Shown: positions 56,554 through 64,000 of the stretch, in pieces
How positions within the stretch are numbered: the first letter of the stretch is position 1
Layout of the letters: each line of letters begins with the position of its first letter
Assembly: GCF_020400605.1 (NCBI RefSeq)
Contig: NZ_JAINRD010000012.1
Location: 162,889-226,888, forward strand
Origin: Streptomyces aculeolatus
GTDB lineage: Bacteria; Actinomycetota; Actinomycetes; Streptomycetales; Streptomycetaceae
Length of the DNA stretch: 64,000 nt
Reading direction: 5' to 3'
The notes under the pieces: generated by a model
Databases searched by the model: none
Told to the model about the DNA's origin: nothing
Seen by the model: the letters and a program-made list of their open reading frames with translations, nothing else
Translations under genes and position numbers: made by a program

Positions 56554-58110
56554 GTGACTTCACCACCCCATTCCCCGCGCCGGCGCTCGTTCCTGCAGGC
56601 CGCGGGTGTCGGCGTCGGCGCGCTGCTGGCCGGGGCCGGGCTCGCCGGGCGGGCCGAGGCCGCGGGCGGCGCGCCGCGGCTGCGCGAGGACCCGTACCGC
56701 CTGGGCGTCGCCAGCGGTGAACCGGCGGCGGACGGCGCCGTGCTGTGGACCCGGCTGGCGCCGGACCCGCTCGCCGCCGACGGCCACGGCGGCATGCCGC
56801 GCGCGGGCTACGACGTGGGCTGGCAGGTCGCCGAGGACGAGCGCTTCCGCCGGGTGGTGCGCAGCGGCTCCGCGGTCGCGCTGCCGGAGCTGGGGCACTC
56901 CGTCCACCCGCAGGTCCGCGGGCTGCGCCCGGGCCGGCAGTACTTCTACCGCTTCCGCACCCACGGCCGCACCAGCCCCGTGGGCCGCTTCCGCACGGCG
57001 CCCGACCCCCGTTCCGCGCGCGGCTCGTTCACCTTCGCCACCGCCTCCTGCCAGGCGTGGTACCACGGCCACTTCTCCGCGTACCGCGACATGGCCGCCC
57101 AGGACCCGGACGTGGTGTTCTTCCTCGGGGACTACATCTACGAGTACGGGATCACCGCCGCCAACATGTGGCGCGGCGCCCCGCTGCCCGGCGCCCGCCA
57201 CGAGACCGAGACCAGCACCCTCGCCGACTACCGGCTGCGCTACGCGCTGTTCAAGTCGGACCCCGACCTCCAGGCCGTGCACGCGGCGGCGCCGTGGATC
57301 CTCACCCCGGACGACCACGAGGTGCAGAACGACTACTCCGACGAGACGTCGTACTACGGCCTGAGCGAGGAGGACTTCCTGCTCCGCCGGGCGGTCGCGT
57401 ACCGCGCGTACTACGAGAACTGCCCGCTGCCCGCGCTCGCCCTCGGCCACGGCCCCGACGCCCGGCTGCACCGCCGGCTGCGCTACGGCCCGGCGGCCCT
57501 GCACGTCCTGGACGCCCGCCAGTACCGCGACCCCAAGCCGGCCGACGCCGCCGAGCAGCACGCGCCCGGCCGCACCATGCTCGGCCGGGAGCAGGAGCGC
57601 TGGCTGTACCACGGGCTGCGCACCTCCGGTGCCCGCTGGAACCTGCTGCTCCAGCAGGTCGGCCTGGTCCGGGTGACGGAGAACCGCGTGGACCAGTGGG
57701 ACGGCTACCCGGCCGCGCGGCAGCGCCTCCTCGACGTCCTCGGCGAGCCGGGCGTGGCGCCGTCCGTCGTCTTCACCGGCGACTGCCACCGCTCCATCGC
57801 CGGCGACCTCCTCGCGGACTTCGCCGACCCCGGATCGCGCGTCGTGGGCAGCGAGTTCCTCGGTACGTCCATCGCCTCGGACGGCGACGGCGCGCCCACG
57901 GACACCTACACGAAGGACTGGATGCAGCACCCCTGGATGCGGTTCTACGACGGCCGCCGCGGCTACGTCCTCGGGCACGCGGACGCGGCCGCGGTCACCG
58001 CCGGGTACCGGGCGGTGCCGTACGTACGGGCCGACAACGGGGCGGCCGGGTTCGCGCTCGACCGCTTCCGGGTGGCACACGGCCGCCCCGGCATGGAGAA
58101 GGTGAGCTGA
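56554..58110 (+). CDS. Tat-exported PhoD-family alkaline phosphatase
   Basis: A 518-residue metallophosphatase. The N-terminus is a Tat signal (PRRRSFLQAAGVGVGALLAG). A PhoD N-terminal beta domain (~45-150) precedes the metal-binding core with FFLGDYIYEYG, TPDDHEVQND and VVFTGDCHRS. PhoD enzymes bind Ca2+/Fe3+ and release phosphate from phosphodiesters and wall teichoic acids outside the cell. Starts with GTG at 56554. No obvious PHO box was found in the 143 bases upstream. It ends one base before the next ATG. Confidence 0.92.
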   Translation: MTSPPHSPRRRSFLQAAGVGVGALLAGAGLAGRAEAAGGAPRLREDPYRLGVASGEPAADGAVLWTRLAPDPLAADGHGGMPRAGYDVGWQVAEDERFRRVVRSGSAVALPELGHSVHPQVRGLRPGRQYFYRFRTHGRTSPVGRFRTAPDPRSARGSFTFATASCQAWYHGHFSAYRDMAAQDPDVVFFLGDYIYEYGITAANMWRGAPLPGARHETETSTLADYRLRYALFKSDPDLQAVHAAAPWILTPDDHEVQNDYSDETSYYGLSEEDFLLRRAVAYRAYYENCPLPALALGHGPDARLHRRLRYGPAALHVLDARQYRDPKPADAAEQHAPGRTMLGREQERWLYHGLRTSGARWNLLLQQVGLVRVTENRVDQWDGYPAARQRLLDVLGEPGVAPSVVFTGDCHRSIAGDLLADFADPGSRVVGSEFLGTSIASDGDGAPTDTYTKDWMQHPWMRFYDGRRGYVLGHADAAAVTAGYRAVPYVRADNGAAGFALDRFRVAHGRPGMEKVS

Positions 58111-58111
58111 C

Positions 58112-58978
58112 ATGACCACACCCACCGCGCACACCGCCGCCGGGCGTCCTGGTTCCGGCCCCGCGCCCGGCTCCGTCTCCGGGCTCGCCGCCGCCGGCGG
58201 GCTCGGCGCGGTCGAGCTGACGTGGCGCCCGTACCGGACCCGCGGCACACAACTCGTCGACCACTACGAGGTGTACGAGCTGACCGCCGCCGGCGACACC
58301 CTCCTGGCCCGCACGCTCTTCCCGCACCACACCCACCGCGTCGGCCCCGAGGCGGTGACCCGCCGCTACACCGTCGTCGCCGTCGTCGACTCCGGCGCCC
58401 GCACCCGGCCCGCGCGCGCCGCGGCGGCGACGAGCGAGCGGTCGCTCGCCGCGGGCCGCCCGGTCGCGCGGGTCGGCGAGTTCGACCACCGGGGGCTGGA
58501 GTTCGCGCTGTCGCCGAACCTGAGCGCGCAGTACCCGGCGGCCTTCCCCGAGGACGTCGACTTCCGCCACGGCGCCTCCGACCCCGCCCGCGACTGGTGC
58601 TATCTGCACCCGGGCCCGGGCGACGCTTGGGCCGGCCGCAGGGAGCACACGTTCACGCTCCGCTTCGACCTGGCCGCCGCGCCGGAGCGGGACCTCGGCT
58701 TCGCGCTGTGGCTGATCGACTCGCACGCCACCGCCGCCGGCACCGCGGAGCTGGCGGTCAACGGCCGCGCGGTGCGGACGCTGGCGTTCCGCGGCGGCGC
58801 GACGCGCGGTTCGCTGGAGGGCGACGCGGCCCGCTCCGGCAGCGTACTGAAGCCGTCGTCGTACGAACTGCCGCTGGCGGCGGACCTCTTCAGGGCCGGC
58901 GAGAACGTGCTGACGCTGCGCAAGACGAGCGGGTCGTGGATCGCGTACGACGCCCTGGGGGTGTTCGCGCCGGAGTGA
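58112..58978 (+). CDS. Fn3-like plus PL4-type (rhamnogalacturonan-lyase C-terminal) protein
   Basis: A 288-residue protein. Residues ~20-110 resemble an Fn3-like module (ELTWRPYRTRGTQLVDHYEV), and ~118-288 resemble the C-terminal carbohydrate-binding domain of PL4 rhamnogalacturonan lyases (ARVGEFDHRGLEFALSPN, DLGFALWLIDSHATAAGTAE, RAGENVLTLRKTSGSWIAYD). The catalytic PL4 domain is absent. No signal peptide is visible, which is odd beside an exported phosphatase. It is translationally coupled to PhoD (1-base gap), so it may bind a cell-wall glycan or act as a cytoplasmic partner. Confidence 0.65.
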   Translation: MTTPTAHTAAGRPGSGPAPGSVSGLAAAGGLGAVELTWRPYRTRGTQLVDHYEVYELTAAGDTLLARTLFPHHTHRVGPEAVTRRYTVVAVVDSGARTRPARAAAATSERSLAAGRPVARVGEFDHRGLEFALSPNLSAQYPAAFPEDVDFRHGASDPARDWCYLHPGPGDAWAGRREHTFTLRFDLAAAPERDLGFALWLIDSHATAAGTAELAVNGRAVRTLAFRGGATRGSLEGDAARSGSVLKPSSYELPLAADLFRAGENVLTLRKTSGSWIAYDALGVFAPE

Positions 58979-59007
58979 CGGCGGCGCGCCCTTGCGCCCT
59001 TGCGCCC

Positions 59008-60255
59008 TCAGAGCTGCCACTCGTCGTTGCGCAACACCACCACCCGGCGGCCGTCGCGGGTGATGCCGGTGACCGTGACCTCCGGCCCGCCGACCATGAA
59101 GTCGGTGTGCACGGCGGAGACGCTCATGCCCAGCGCGTCGCGCTCCCCGGCGCTCAGCCCCGCGGCGCCGGGCACGGTCTGCGGCAGGCCCGCGCCCCAG
59201 GCCAGGTGGCAGGTGGCGTTCTCGTCGAGCAGGGTCTCCATGAACGTCACCCCCGACCTGCCGATCGGCGACGTCCCGTCCACCAGGGCCACTTCGCCGA
59301 GCTGGGCCCCGCCGCGGTCGGCCGCCTGGTGGGCCCGTACGACGTCCGCGCCGCTGCTCGCCCGCACCTCGGCGACGCGCCCGCCGGCGAAGGTCAGCTC
59401 CAGGCCGGTGACGACCGTGCCGGCGAGTGCGAGCGGGCGGGTGGCCCGCACGGTGCCCTCGACCCGGCGGTGGTCGGGGGTCGTGTACACCTCCTCGGAC
59501 GGCAGGTTGGCGACGAACCGGCGGCCGTCGGCGCTGTCGAAGCCGACCGCGTCCCAGCAGCCGCCCGGGATCATCCCGATGGTCAGGTCGGTGCCGGGGC
59601 CCTCGAAGTGGACGGCGTCCAGGCCGAGCCCGTCGAGCCGGGCCGCCCGCGCCTTCAGCTCGGCCAGCCGCTCCCGCCAGGCGGCGGCCGGGTCGGGCCG
59701 GTCGAGCCGCAGGAAGTGCCTGAGGTGCCCCCACAGCCGGGCCACGTCCTCCTCGCCGAAGACGTGGCGCGCCCAGGAGCGGGTGGGGTAGCCGATGACG
59801 GTCCAGCGGACGAGGTCGGCCTGCTGGAGGCGGTAACGGGAGGGGAGGTTGGGCATGCGGTCGAGCCCGGCCCTGGCCGGGTCGGTGTCGTCGAGCAGGC
59901 CGGGCTCGGCCTCGCCGCGGATGTTGACCAGCACGCCGTGGCGGCGGCCGAGTTCGGCGTTGCGCGCGTCGAGCCAGTCGGGTGTTTCGCCGAGCGTGGC
60001 GGCGTCGGCGTGGCGGACGCGGGAGCGCTTGGCGTGCGGGTCGAAGTACCAGATGTCGACGTAGCGGGCGCCGCGCGCGTACGCGCCCTCGGCGAGCGCG
60101 CGGGCCAGCGGGGCGTGCTCGATCTCGGCGTTGACGGCCACCAGGTCGTCGGCGGCGACGGGGGCGGCGACGTCGAGGACGAGGGCGGCGTACGCGTCCA
60201 GGTCGGCGGCGGGGATGTCGGGAGAGGCGGGCGAGGCGTGCACGGACGGGTTCAT
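59008..60255 (-). CDS. M29-family aminopeptidase (AmpS/AmpT-like)
   Basis: A 415-residue metallo-aminopeptidase. Family signatures: AYARGARYVDIWYFDPHAKR in the N-terminal domain, and the C-terminal metal-binding core with FVANLPSEEVYTTPD, GTSPIGRSGVTFMETLLDEN, CHLAWGAGLP and SAVHTDFMVGG, which supply the Glu, His and Asp ligands of two metals. It is cytoplasmic, with broad specificity. ATG at 60255 with CAGGAGTG before it. It is 49 bases downstream of the ArsR gene and probably in its operon. Confidence 0.92.
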   Translation of the reverse strand: MNPSVHASPASPDIPAADLDAYAALVLDVAAPVAADDLVAVNAEIEHAPLARALAEGAYARGARYVDIWYFDPHAKRSRVRHADAATLGETPDWLDARNAELGRRHGVLVNIRGEAEPGLLDDTDPARAGLDRMPNLPSRYRLQQADLVRWTVIGYPTRSWARHVFGEEDVARLWGHLRHFLRLDRPDPAAAWRERLAELKARAARLDGLGLDAVHFEGPGTDLTIGMIPGGCWDAVGFDSADGRRFVANLPSEEVYTTPDHRRVEGTVRATRPLALAGTVVTGLELTFAGGRVAEVRASSGADVVRAHQAADRGGAQLGEVALVDGTSPIGRSGVTFMETLLDENATCHLAWGAGLPQTVPGAAGLSAGERDALGMSVSAVHTDFMVGGPEVTVTGITRDGRRVVVLRNDEWQL

Positions 60256-60304
60256 GGGCACTCCTGTGGGCCGGGGTTGCGAAACGTGCGTACGGGGGCG
60301 GGAA

Positions 60305-60943
60305 TCAGCCGCGTTCGCCGCCGGATCCGGTGGCGGGCCCGGCGCCGCGTGGGCGGCCGGTCTCGCCCTGGGGTGCGCGGCCGGGGTCACCCTCGGCGGC
60401 GCCGTCCGGGGCGCCGCCGAGTTCGAGCAGCATCGCGGTGAAGCTGACGTGGACGCCGTCGCCGGTCCGCGGCGGGCCCGCCTTGTCGTGGACGAGCCGC
60501 ACGGCGCGGTCGGTCAGCGCGCAGACCTCCGCCCAGGTCTCGCGCGGCAGCCAGACCTCCGCGTCGGCGCTCGTGACCTGCCGGCCCGCGGCGGCGGCAC
60601 GGCGCCGCAGGTCACTGAAGAGCGCCTCCAGCAGCAGGTCCGAGTCGCCGGAGCGGTCCAGGCGCAGCGCGCTGTCCGGGTCGTACTCGTACCGCTTGGG
60701 CGGCTGTCCGCGCCGGGCCGCGCCGCCGGACTCCGCCCCGGGCGCGTCACCGGCCCGGCGCAGGAAGCCTGCCTCCGCCAGCCGCCGCAGGTGGTAACTC
60801 GCCGAGCCGTGCGCGATGCCCAGTTCCTCCGCCACCTCCGTCGCCGACATCGGGGCGCCGGTGAGCAGCGAAACGATGCGGATACGCAGCGGGTTGGCCA
60901 GCGCACGCAGCGGCACGAGCGGCGAGTCGTTTTCCCAAGACAT
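60305..60943 (-). CDS. ArsR-like winged-helix regulator
   Basis: A 212-residue regulator: winged helix at ~10-75 (PLRALANPLRIRIVSLLTGA, GSASYHLRRLAEAGFLRRAG), a KRYEYDP hinge, a helical middle domain (WLPRETWAEVCALTDRAVRL), and a Gly/Pro/Ala-rich disordered tail of ~40 residues. This is the HTH_20-type group common in Streptomyces. It is divergent from the IlvD-family gene (97-bp shared promoter region) and may control either that gene or the aminopeptidase. Confidence 0.85.
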   Translation of the reverse strand: MSWENDSPLVPLRALANPLRIRIVSLLTGAPMSATEVAEELGIAHGSASYHLRRLAEAGFLRRAGDAPGAESGGAARRGQPPKRYEYDPDSALRLDRSGDSDLLLEALFSDLRRRAAAAGRQVTSADAEVWLPRETWAEVCALTDRAVRLVHDKAGPPRTGDGVHVSFTAMLLELGGAPDGAAEGDPGRAPQGETGRPRGAGPATGSGGERG

Positions 60944-61040
60944 GTTGGGATAATAGGCCGGGCGGGCGCCGACGGGTAGGCAGCGTGCGAGCAACCGTTT
61001 ACTGTGCGGGTGTTCGCCCCTGCGACTCGAAGGACGGTGT

Positions 61041-62759
61041 ATGGCTGCCGAGCTGCGAAGCGCCCAGTGGTACGGGGGCACGGACCGGAACGCGTACATC
61101 CACCGCGCGTGGATGCGCCGCGGCCTGCCGCACGACGCCTTCTCCGGCCGCCCCCACATCGCGATCGCCAACACGGCCTCCGACCTGACCCCCTGCAACT
61201 CCCACCTGACCGAGGTCGCCCGCTCGGTGCGCGACGGCGTACACGAGGCCGGCGGCGTGCCGCTGGAGCTGCCGGTGGTCTCGCTCGGCGAGACCCAGGT
61301 GCGCCCCACGGCGATGCTGTGGCGCAACATGGCGGCGATGGCGGCGGAGGAGATGTTCCGTGCCAACCCGGTCGACGGCCTGGTCCTCCTCGGCGGCTGC
61401 GACAAGACGATCCCCGCGCTGCTCATGGCCGCCGCCTCGGTCGACCTGCCCGCGCTCGTCGTCCCCGGCGGCCCGATGCTCACCGGCACGTTCCGCGGCA
61501 AGCCGCTGGGCTGCGGCACGGACGTGTGGCGGCTGAGCGAGGAGGTGCGCGCGGGCGAGCTGTCCGAGGAGGACTTCACCCGCTCCGAGTCGTCCATGAT
61601 CCGCAGCCGCGGACACTGCAACACCATGGGCACGGCCTCCACGATGGCCGTGCTCGCCGAGGCGCTGGGCATGGTCCTGCCGGGCCTGGCCGGCACGCCC
61701 GCGCCCGACAGCCGGCTGCTGGAGGCGGCGCACGAGTCGGGGAGGCTCGCGGTCGAGCTGGTACGCGAGGGGCGTACCCCGTCGCGGATCATCACCGCCG
61801 CCTCGTTCCGCAACGCGATCGTCGCGCTCGCCGCCACCGGCGGCTCCACCAACGCCGTCGTGCACCTCCTCGCCCTCGCCGGCCGCCTCGGCGTGGAGCT
61901 GGGCCTCGACGACTTCGACCGCGTCGGCGCGGACGTGCCGCTGCTGGTCGACCTGCTGCCGGCGGGGCGGTTCCTGATGGACGACCTGCACCGCGCGGGC
62001 GGCCTGGCGGCCGTCCTCAACGAGGTGCGCGACCTGCTCGACCCGGCGGCGCTCACCGTCACCGGCCGCCCGCTCGTGGACCACCTGGACGGCGCGCGCA
62101 TCTGGGACCCCGAGGTCGTCCGCACCCGCGATGCACCGCTCCGGCCGGCCGCCGGGATCGCCGTGCTCCGGGGCAACCTCGCGCCGGCCGGCGCCCTCAT
62201 CAAACCCGCCGCCGCCTCGCCGGAGTTGCTGCGGCACCGCGGGCGGGCGGTGGTCTTCGACAGCATCGAGGACTTCCACGCCCGTATCGACGACCCGGAC
62301 CTGGACGTCGACGCCGACTCGGTGCTCGTCCTGCGCGGCTGCGGCCCGCGCGGCTACCCCGGCATGCCGGAGGTGTCGAACATGCCGCTGCCGCGCAAGC
62401 TGCTGGAGCGGGGCGTGCGCGACATGGTGCGGGTCTGCGACGGCCGGATGAGCGGCACGGCGTACGGGACGGTGGTGCTGCACGTCGCGCCGGAGGCGGC
62501 GGCGGGCGGCCCGCTGGCGCTCGTCCGCACCGGGGACGTCATCGCCCTCGACGTCGAGGGCCGCAGCCTCACGCTGGAGGTCCCCGACGCGGAGCTGGCG
62601 GCCCGTACGCCCAGCGAGGCGACGGTCGCGGGCTACGCGGCGCCGCGCCGCGGCTGGGAGCGGCTGTACGTGGACCACGTGCTGGGCGCGGACACCGGGG
62701 CGGACCTGGACTTCCTGGTGGGTGCGTCGGGCGCCGAGGTGAGCCGTGAGTCGCACTGA
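61041..62759 (+). CDS. IlvD/Edd-family sugar-acid dehydratase
   Basis: A 572-residue Fe-S dehydratase with the three cluster Cys in TPCNSH (about 53), GGCDKT (about 120) and SRGHCNTMGTAST (about 193), and the active Ser in CDGRMSGTAYG near the C-terminus. Housekeeping IlvD makes branched-chain amino acids; this one follows the pentonate/aldonate dehydratase pattern (YIHRAWMRRGLPHDAF, RDMVRVCDGRMSG), and a zinc dehydrogenase follows it, so an L-arabonate- or galactonate-type substrate is likely. Start ATG at 61041. Confidence 0.88.
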   Translation: MAAELRSAQWYGGTDRNAYIHRAWMRRGLPHDAFSGRPHIAIANTASDLTPCNSHLTEVARSVRDGVHEAGGVPLELPVVSLGETQVRPTAMLWRNMAAMAAEEMFRANPVDGLVLLGGCDKTIPALLMAAASVDLPALVVPGGPMLTGTFRGKPLGCGTDVWRLSEEVRAGELSEEDFTRSESSMIRSRGHCNTMGTASTMAVLAEALGMVLPGLAGTPAPDSRLLEAAHESGRLAVELVREGRTPSRIITAASFRNAIVALAATGGSTNAVVHLLALAGRLGVELGLDDFDRVGADVPLLVDLLPAGRFLMDDLHRAGGLAAVLNEVRDLLDPAALTVTGRPLVDHLDGARIWDPEVVRTRDAPLRPAAGIAVLRGNLAPAGALIKPAAASPELLRHRGRAVVFDSIEDFHARIDDPDLDVDADSVLVLRGCGPRGYPGMPEVSNMPLPRKLLERGVRDMVRVCDGRMSGTAYGTVVLHVAPEAAAGGPLALVRTGDVIALDVEGRSLTLEVPDAELAARTPSEATVAGYAAPRRGWERLYVDHVLGADTGADLDFLVGASGAEVSRESH

Positions 62760-62768
62760 GGGCCGGCG

Positions 62769-63809
62769 TTGAGGGCGTTCGTGCTGCACGGCGCCGGCCG
62801 GGCCGGGGTCGAGGACGTCGAGCCGCCGGCGGCGGGGCCGGGCGAGGTGGTCGTGGACGTCGCGCGCGTGGGGGTGTGCGGGACGGACGTGGAGCTGTAC
62901 TCGGGCGAGTTGCAGTACCTCCGCGACGGCCGCTCGCGGTTCCCCGTACGCCCCGGGCACGAGTGGTCGGGCCGGGTCACGGCGGTCGGCGCGGGCGTGG
63001 ACCCCGGCTGGGCGGGGCGCCGGGTGACGGGTGACACGATGCTGGGCTGCCGCGCCTGCCGCCGCTGCCGGGGCGGGCGGCAGCACCTGTGCGAGGACCG
63101 CCAGGAGGTGGGCATCCTGGGCCGCGCCGGCGCGCTGGCGGCGCGACTGGCCGTCCCGGCGTGGTCGTTGCACGCCCTGCCCGACACGGTCGACGACGCG
63201 CTGGGCGCCCTGGTGGAGCCGGGCGGCAACGCGCTGCGCGCGGTGCGCGCGGCGGGGCTCGCACCGGGCGACCGGGTGCTGGTCACGGGCCCGGGCACGA
63301 TCGGCCTGCTGGCCGCGATGTTCGCGCGTCGGGCGGGCGCGGAGGTCCACCTCCTGGGCCGCGACCCCGAGACCCTGGAGTTCGCGGCGTCCCTGGGCTT
63401 CGACCGCTGCTGGACGGCGGAGTCGCTGCCGCGGCTCCCGTACGAGGCCGTGATCGACGCCTCCAACGCGGAGTCGCTCCCGGCCCGGGCGGTGGAGTGG
63501 GTGGAGCCGGGCGGCCGGGTGGTCTTCATCGGCCTCGCGGGCACCCCGAGCCTGCTGGACACCCGCGCGCTGGCGCTCAAGGACGCCACGGCCAGGGGCA
63601 TCCTGAGCGCGTCGCCCGGTCTGGCGGCGACGATCAGCGCGTACGCGGAGGGGGCGGTCGACCCGCGCCCGCTGATCGCGGCGACGATCGGCCTGGACGG
63701 GGTGGCGGCAGTCCTGTCGGGCGAGCGCCCCGAAGGCGCGGGCCCGGGCCCGAAGGTGCACGTGGCGCCCGGTGGGCCGGCCGCACCGGCCCCGCCGGCC
63801 GCCGGCTGA
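62769..63809 (+). CDS. Zinc-dependent medium-chain alcohol/polyol dehydrogenase
   Basis: A 346-residue MDR dehydrogenase. Catalytic-zinc residues in GVCGTD and PGHEWSG, structural-zinc Cys in CRACRRCRGGRQHLC, Rossmann loop GPGTIGLLAAMFA. The relatives are sorbitol- and threonine-dehydrogenase-like. The TTG start at 62769 has GAGGG 5 bases before it and is 9 bases after the dehydratase stop, so the two work together, probably in oxidation and dehydration of a sugar or sugar acid. The last ~25 residues are Pro/Ala-rich and non-conserved. Confidence 0.88.
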   Translation: MRAFVLHGAGRAGVEDVEPPAAGPGEVVVDVARVGVCGTDVELYSGELQYLRDGRSRFPVRPGHEWSGRVTAVGAGVDPGWAGRRVTGDTMLGCRACRRCRGGRQHLCEDRQEVGILGRAGALAARLAVPAWSLHALPDTVDDALGALVEPGGNALRAVRAAGLAPGDRVLVTGPGTIGLLAAMFARRAGAEVHLLGRDPETLEFAASLGFDRCWTAESLPRLPYEAVIDASNAESLPARAVEWVEPGGRVVFIGLAGTPSLLDTRALALKDATARGILSASPGLAATISAYAEGAVDPRPLIAATIGLDGVAAVLSGERPEGAGPGPKVHVAPGGPAAPAPPAAG

Positions 63810-63834
63810 CCCGCCCGGCGGACGTCAGGCGCCT

Positions 63835-64000
63835 AAGGGCTGTCCCGTCACCCGCGGTGGATCAGCGAGCGGCGTCTGGTGCGGTGCATCGCAGGGCGGA
63901 GGGTCGACCGCATACCGGGCCGTATTCGGTCGATCCCGACAACGCGGCAAGGTGCCGTGCCAGGCGTCGTGAGCCCGCCGCGGGTTACGGAACAGCCCTT
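63835..64000. mobile_element. MITE-like element with 23-bp terminal inverted repeats
   Basis: The left end 63835-63857 and right end 63978-64000 are inverted copies, 21 of 23 identical (start AAGGGCTGTCCCGTCACCCG; the right end mirrors AAGGGCTGTTCCGTAACCCG). The 120-base interior encodes nothing. The right repeat ends at the window edge, so target duplication cannot be checked; TA precedes the left end. Size and structure fit a non-autonomous derivative of a Streptomyces IS5/IS630-like element. Confidence 0.65.

Noticed and set aside
1..64000. CRISPR arrays, tRNA or rRNA genes
   Set aside because: No regularly spaced identical repeats, cloverleaf sequences or rRNA-like stretches were noticed on reading both strands by eye. 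A covariance-model scan was not possible here.

Overview
The window is about 72% GC, has codon third positions almost all G or C, rare TTA codons, many GTG starts, ATGA stop/start overlaps, SARP and LAL regulators, a whiJ-type locus, receptor Ser/Thr kinases and twin-arginine exported enzymes. This fits a Streptomyces or close relative, probably a chromosome-arm region rich in specialised-metabolism genes. No rRNA, tRNA or CRISPR array was seen.

Layout. 345-6122: a LuxR regulator, then a divergent locus. On the minus strand are a 100-residue membrane peptide, an HTTM/alpha-beta-hydrolase fusion and an SdpA/DUF5819-like protein; on the plus strand are an O-methyltransferase and a DCC thiol oxidoreductase. 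6265-7706: an ArsR repressor and an SRPBCC/DinB-like fusion behind twin operators. 7912-12403: hemerythrin, DUF6506 and a large AfsR/SARP protein, linked by a shared 11-bp-periodic site. 12489-16700: a tight five-gene minus-strand operon (membrane-anchored terpene-cyclase-fold protein, UPRTase-like protein, methyltransferase, DUF84 NTPase, PfkB kinase), which I could not match to a known system. 17270-21511: a frameshifted S37 peptidase, a DUF1772 membrane protein with an NmrA reductase, and a divergent LysR. 21522-24336: a whiJ-like module. 24413-29761: two kinases fused to periplasmic-binding-like domains, plus a lipoprotein.

29985-49831 looks like one regulated specialised-metabolism region. 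It holds a LAL regulator, a thiolase-fold remnant, LutC, two SnoaL-tailed ECF sigma factors, a single-chain biotin-dependent acyl-CoA carboxylase, IPP isomerase, a cyclolavandulyl-diphosphate-synthase-like cis-prenyltransferase, an ABM-fold monooxygenase, a DHA2 exporter and a SARP activator. Two 57-bp, 47/57-identical SARP-type operators (36714 and 45368) and a related one (33246) tie the carboxylase, the ABM gene and the remnant to a common activator. TTA codons in the LAL, the cis-prenyltransferase and the SARP suggest bldA control. The SARP carries an N-terminal coiled coil that looks taken from an IS3 OrfA transposase subunit. No intact scaffold gene (PKS, phenazine or carbazole assembly) is visible here, so the product is unknown; a lavandulyl-type or cyclolavandulyl-type meroterpenoid is the inference.

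49955-64000 is more ordinary: an MMPL transporter with a two-component system, an F420/FMN PPOX protein, an imine-reductase-like enzyme with a MerR regulator, Tat-exported PhoD with a PL4-like protein, M29 aminopeptidase with ArsR, a sugar-acid dehydratase with a zinc dehydrogenase, and a 166-bp MITE-like element at the right edge.
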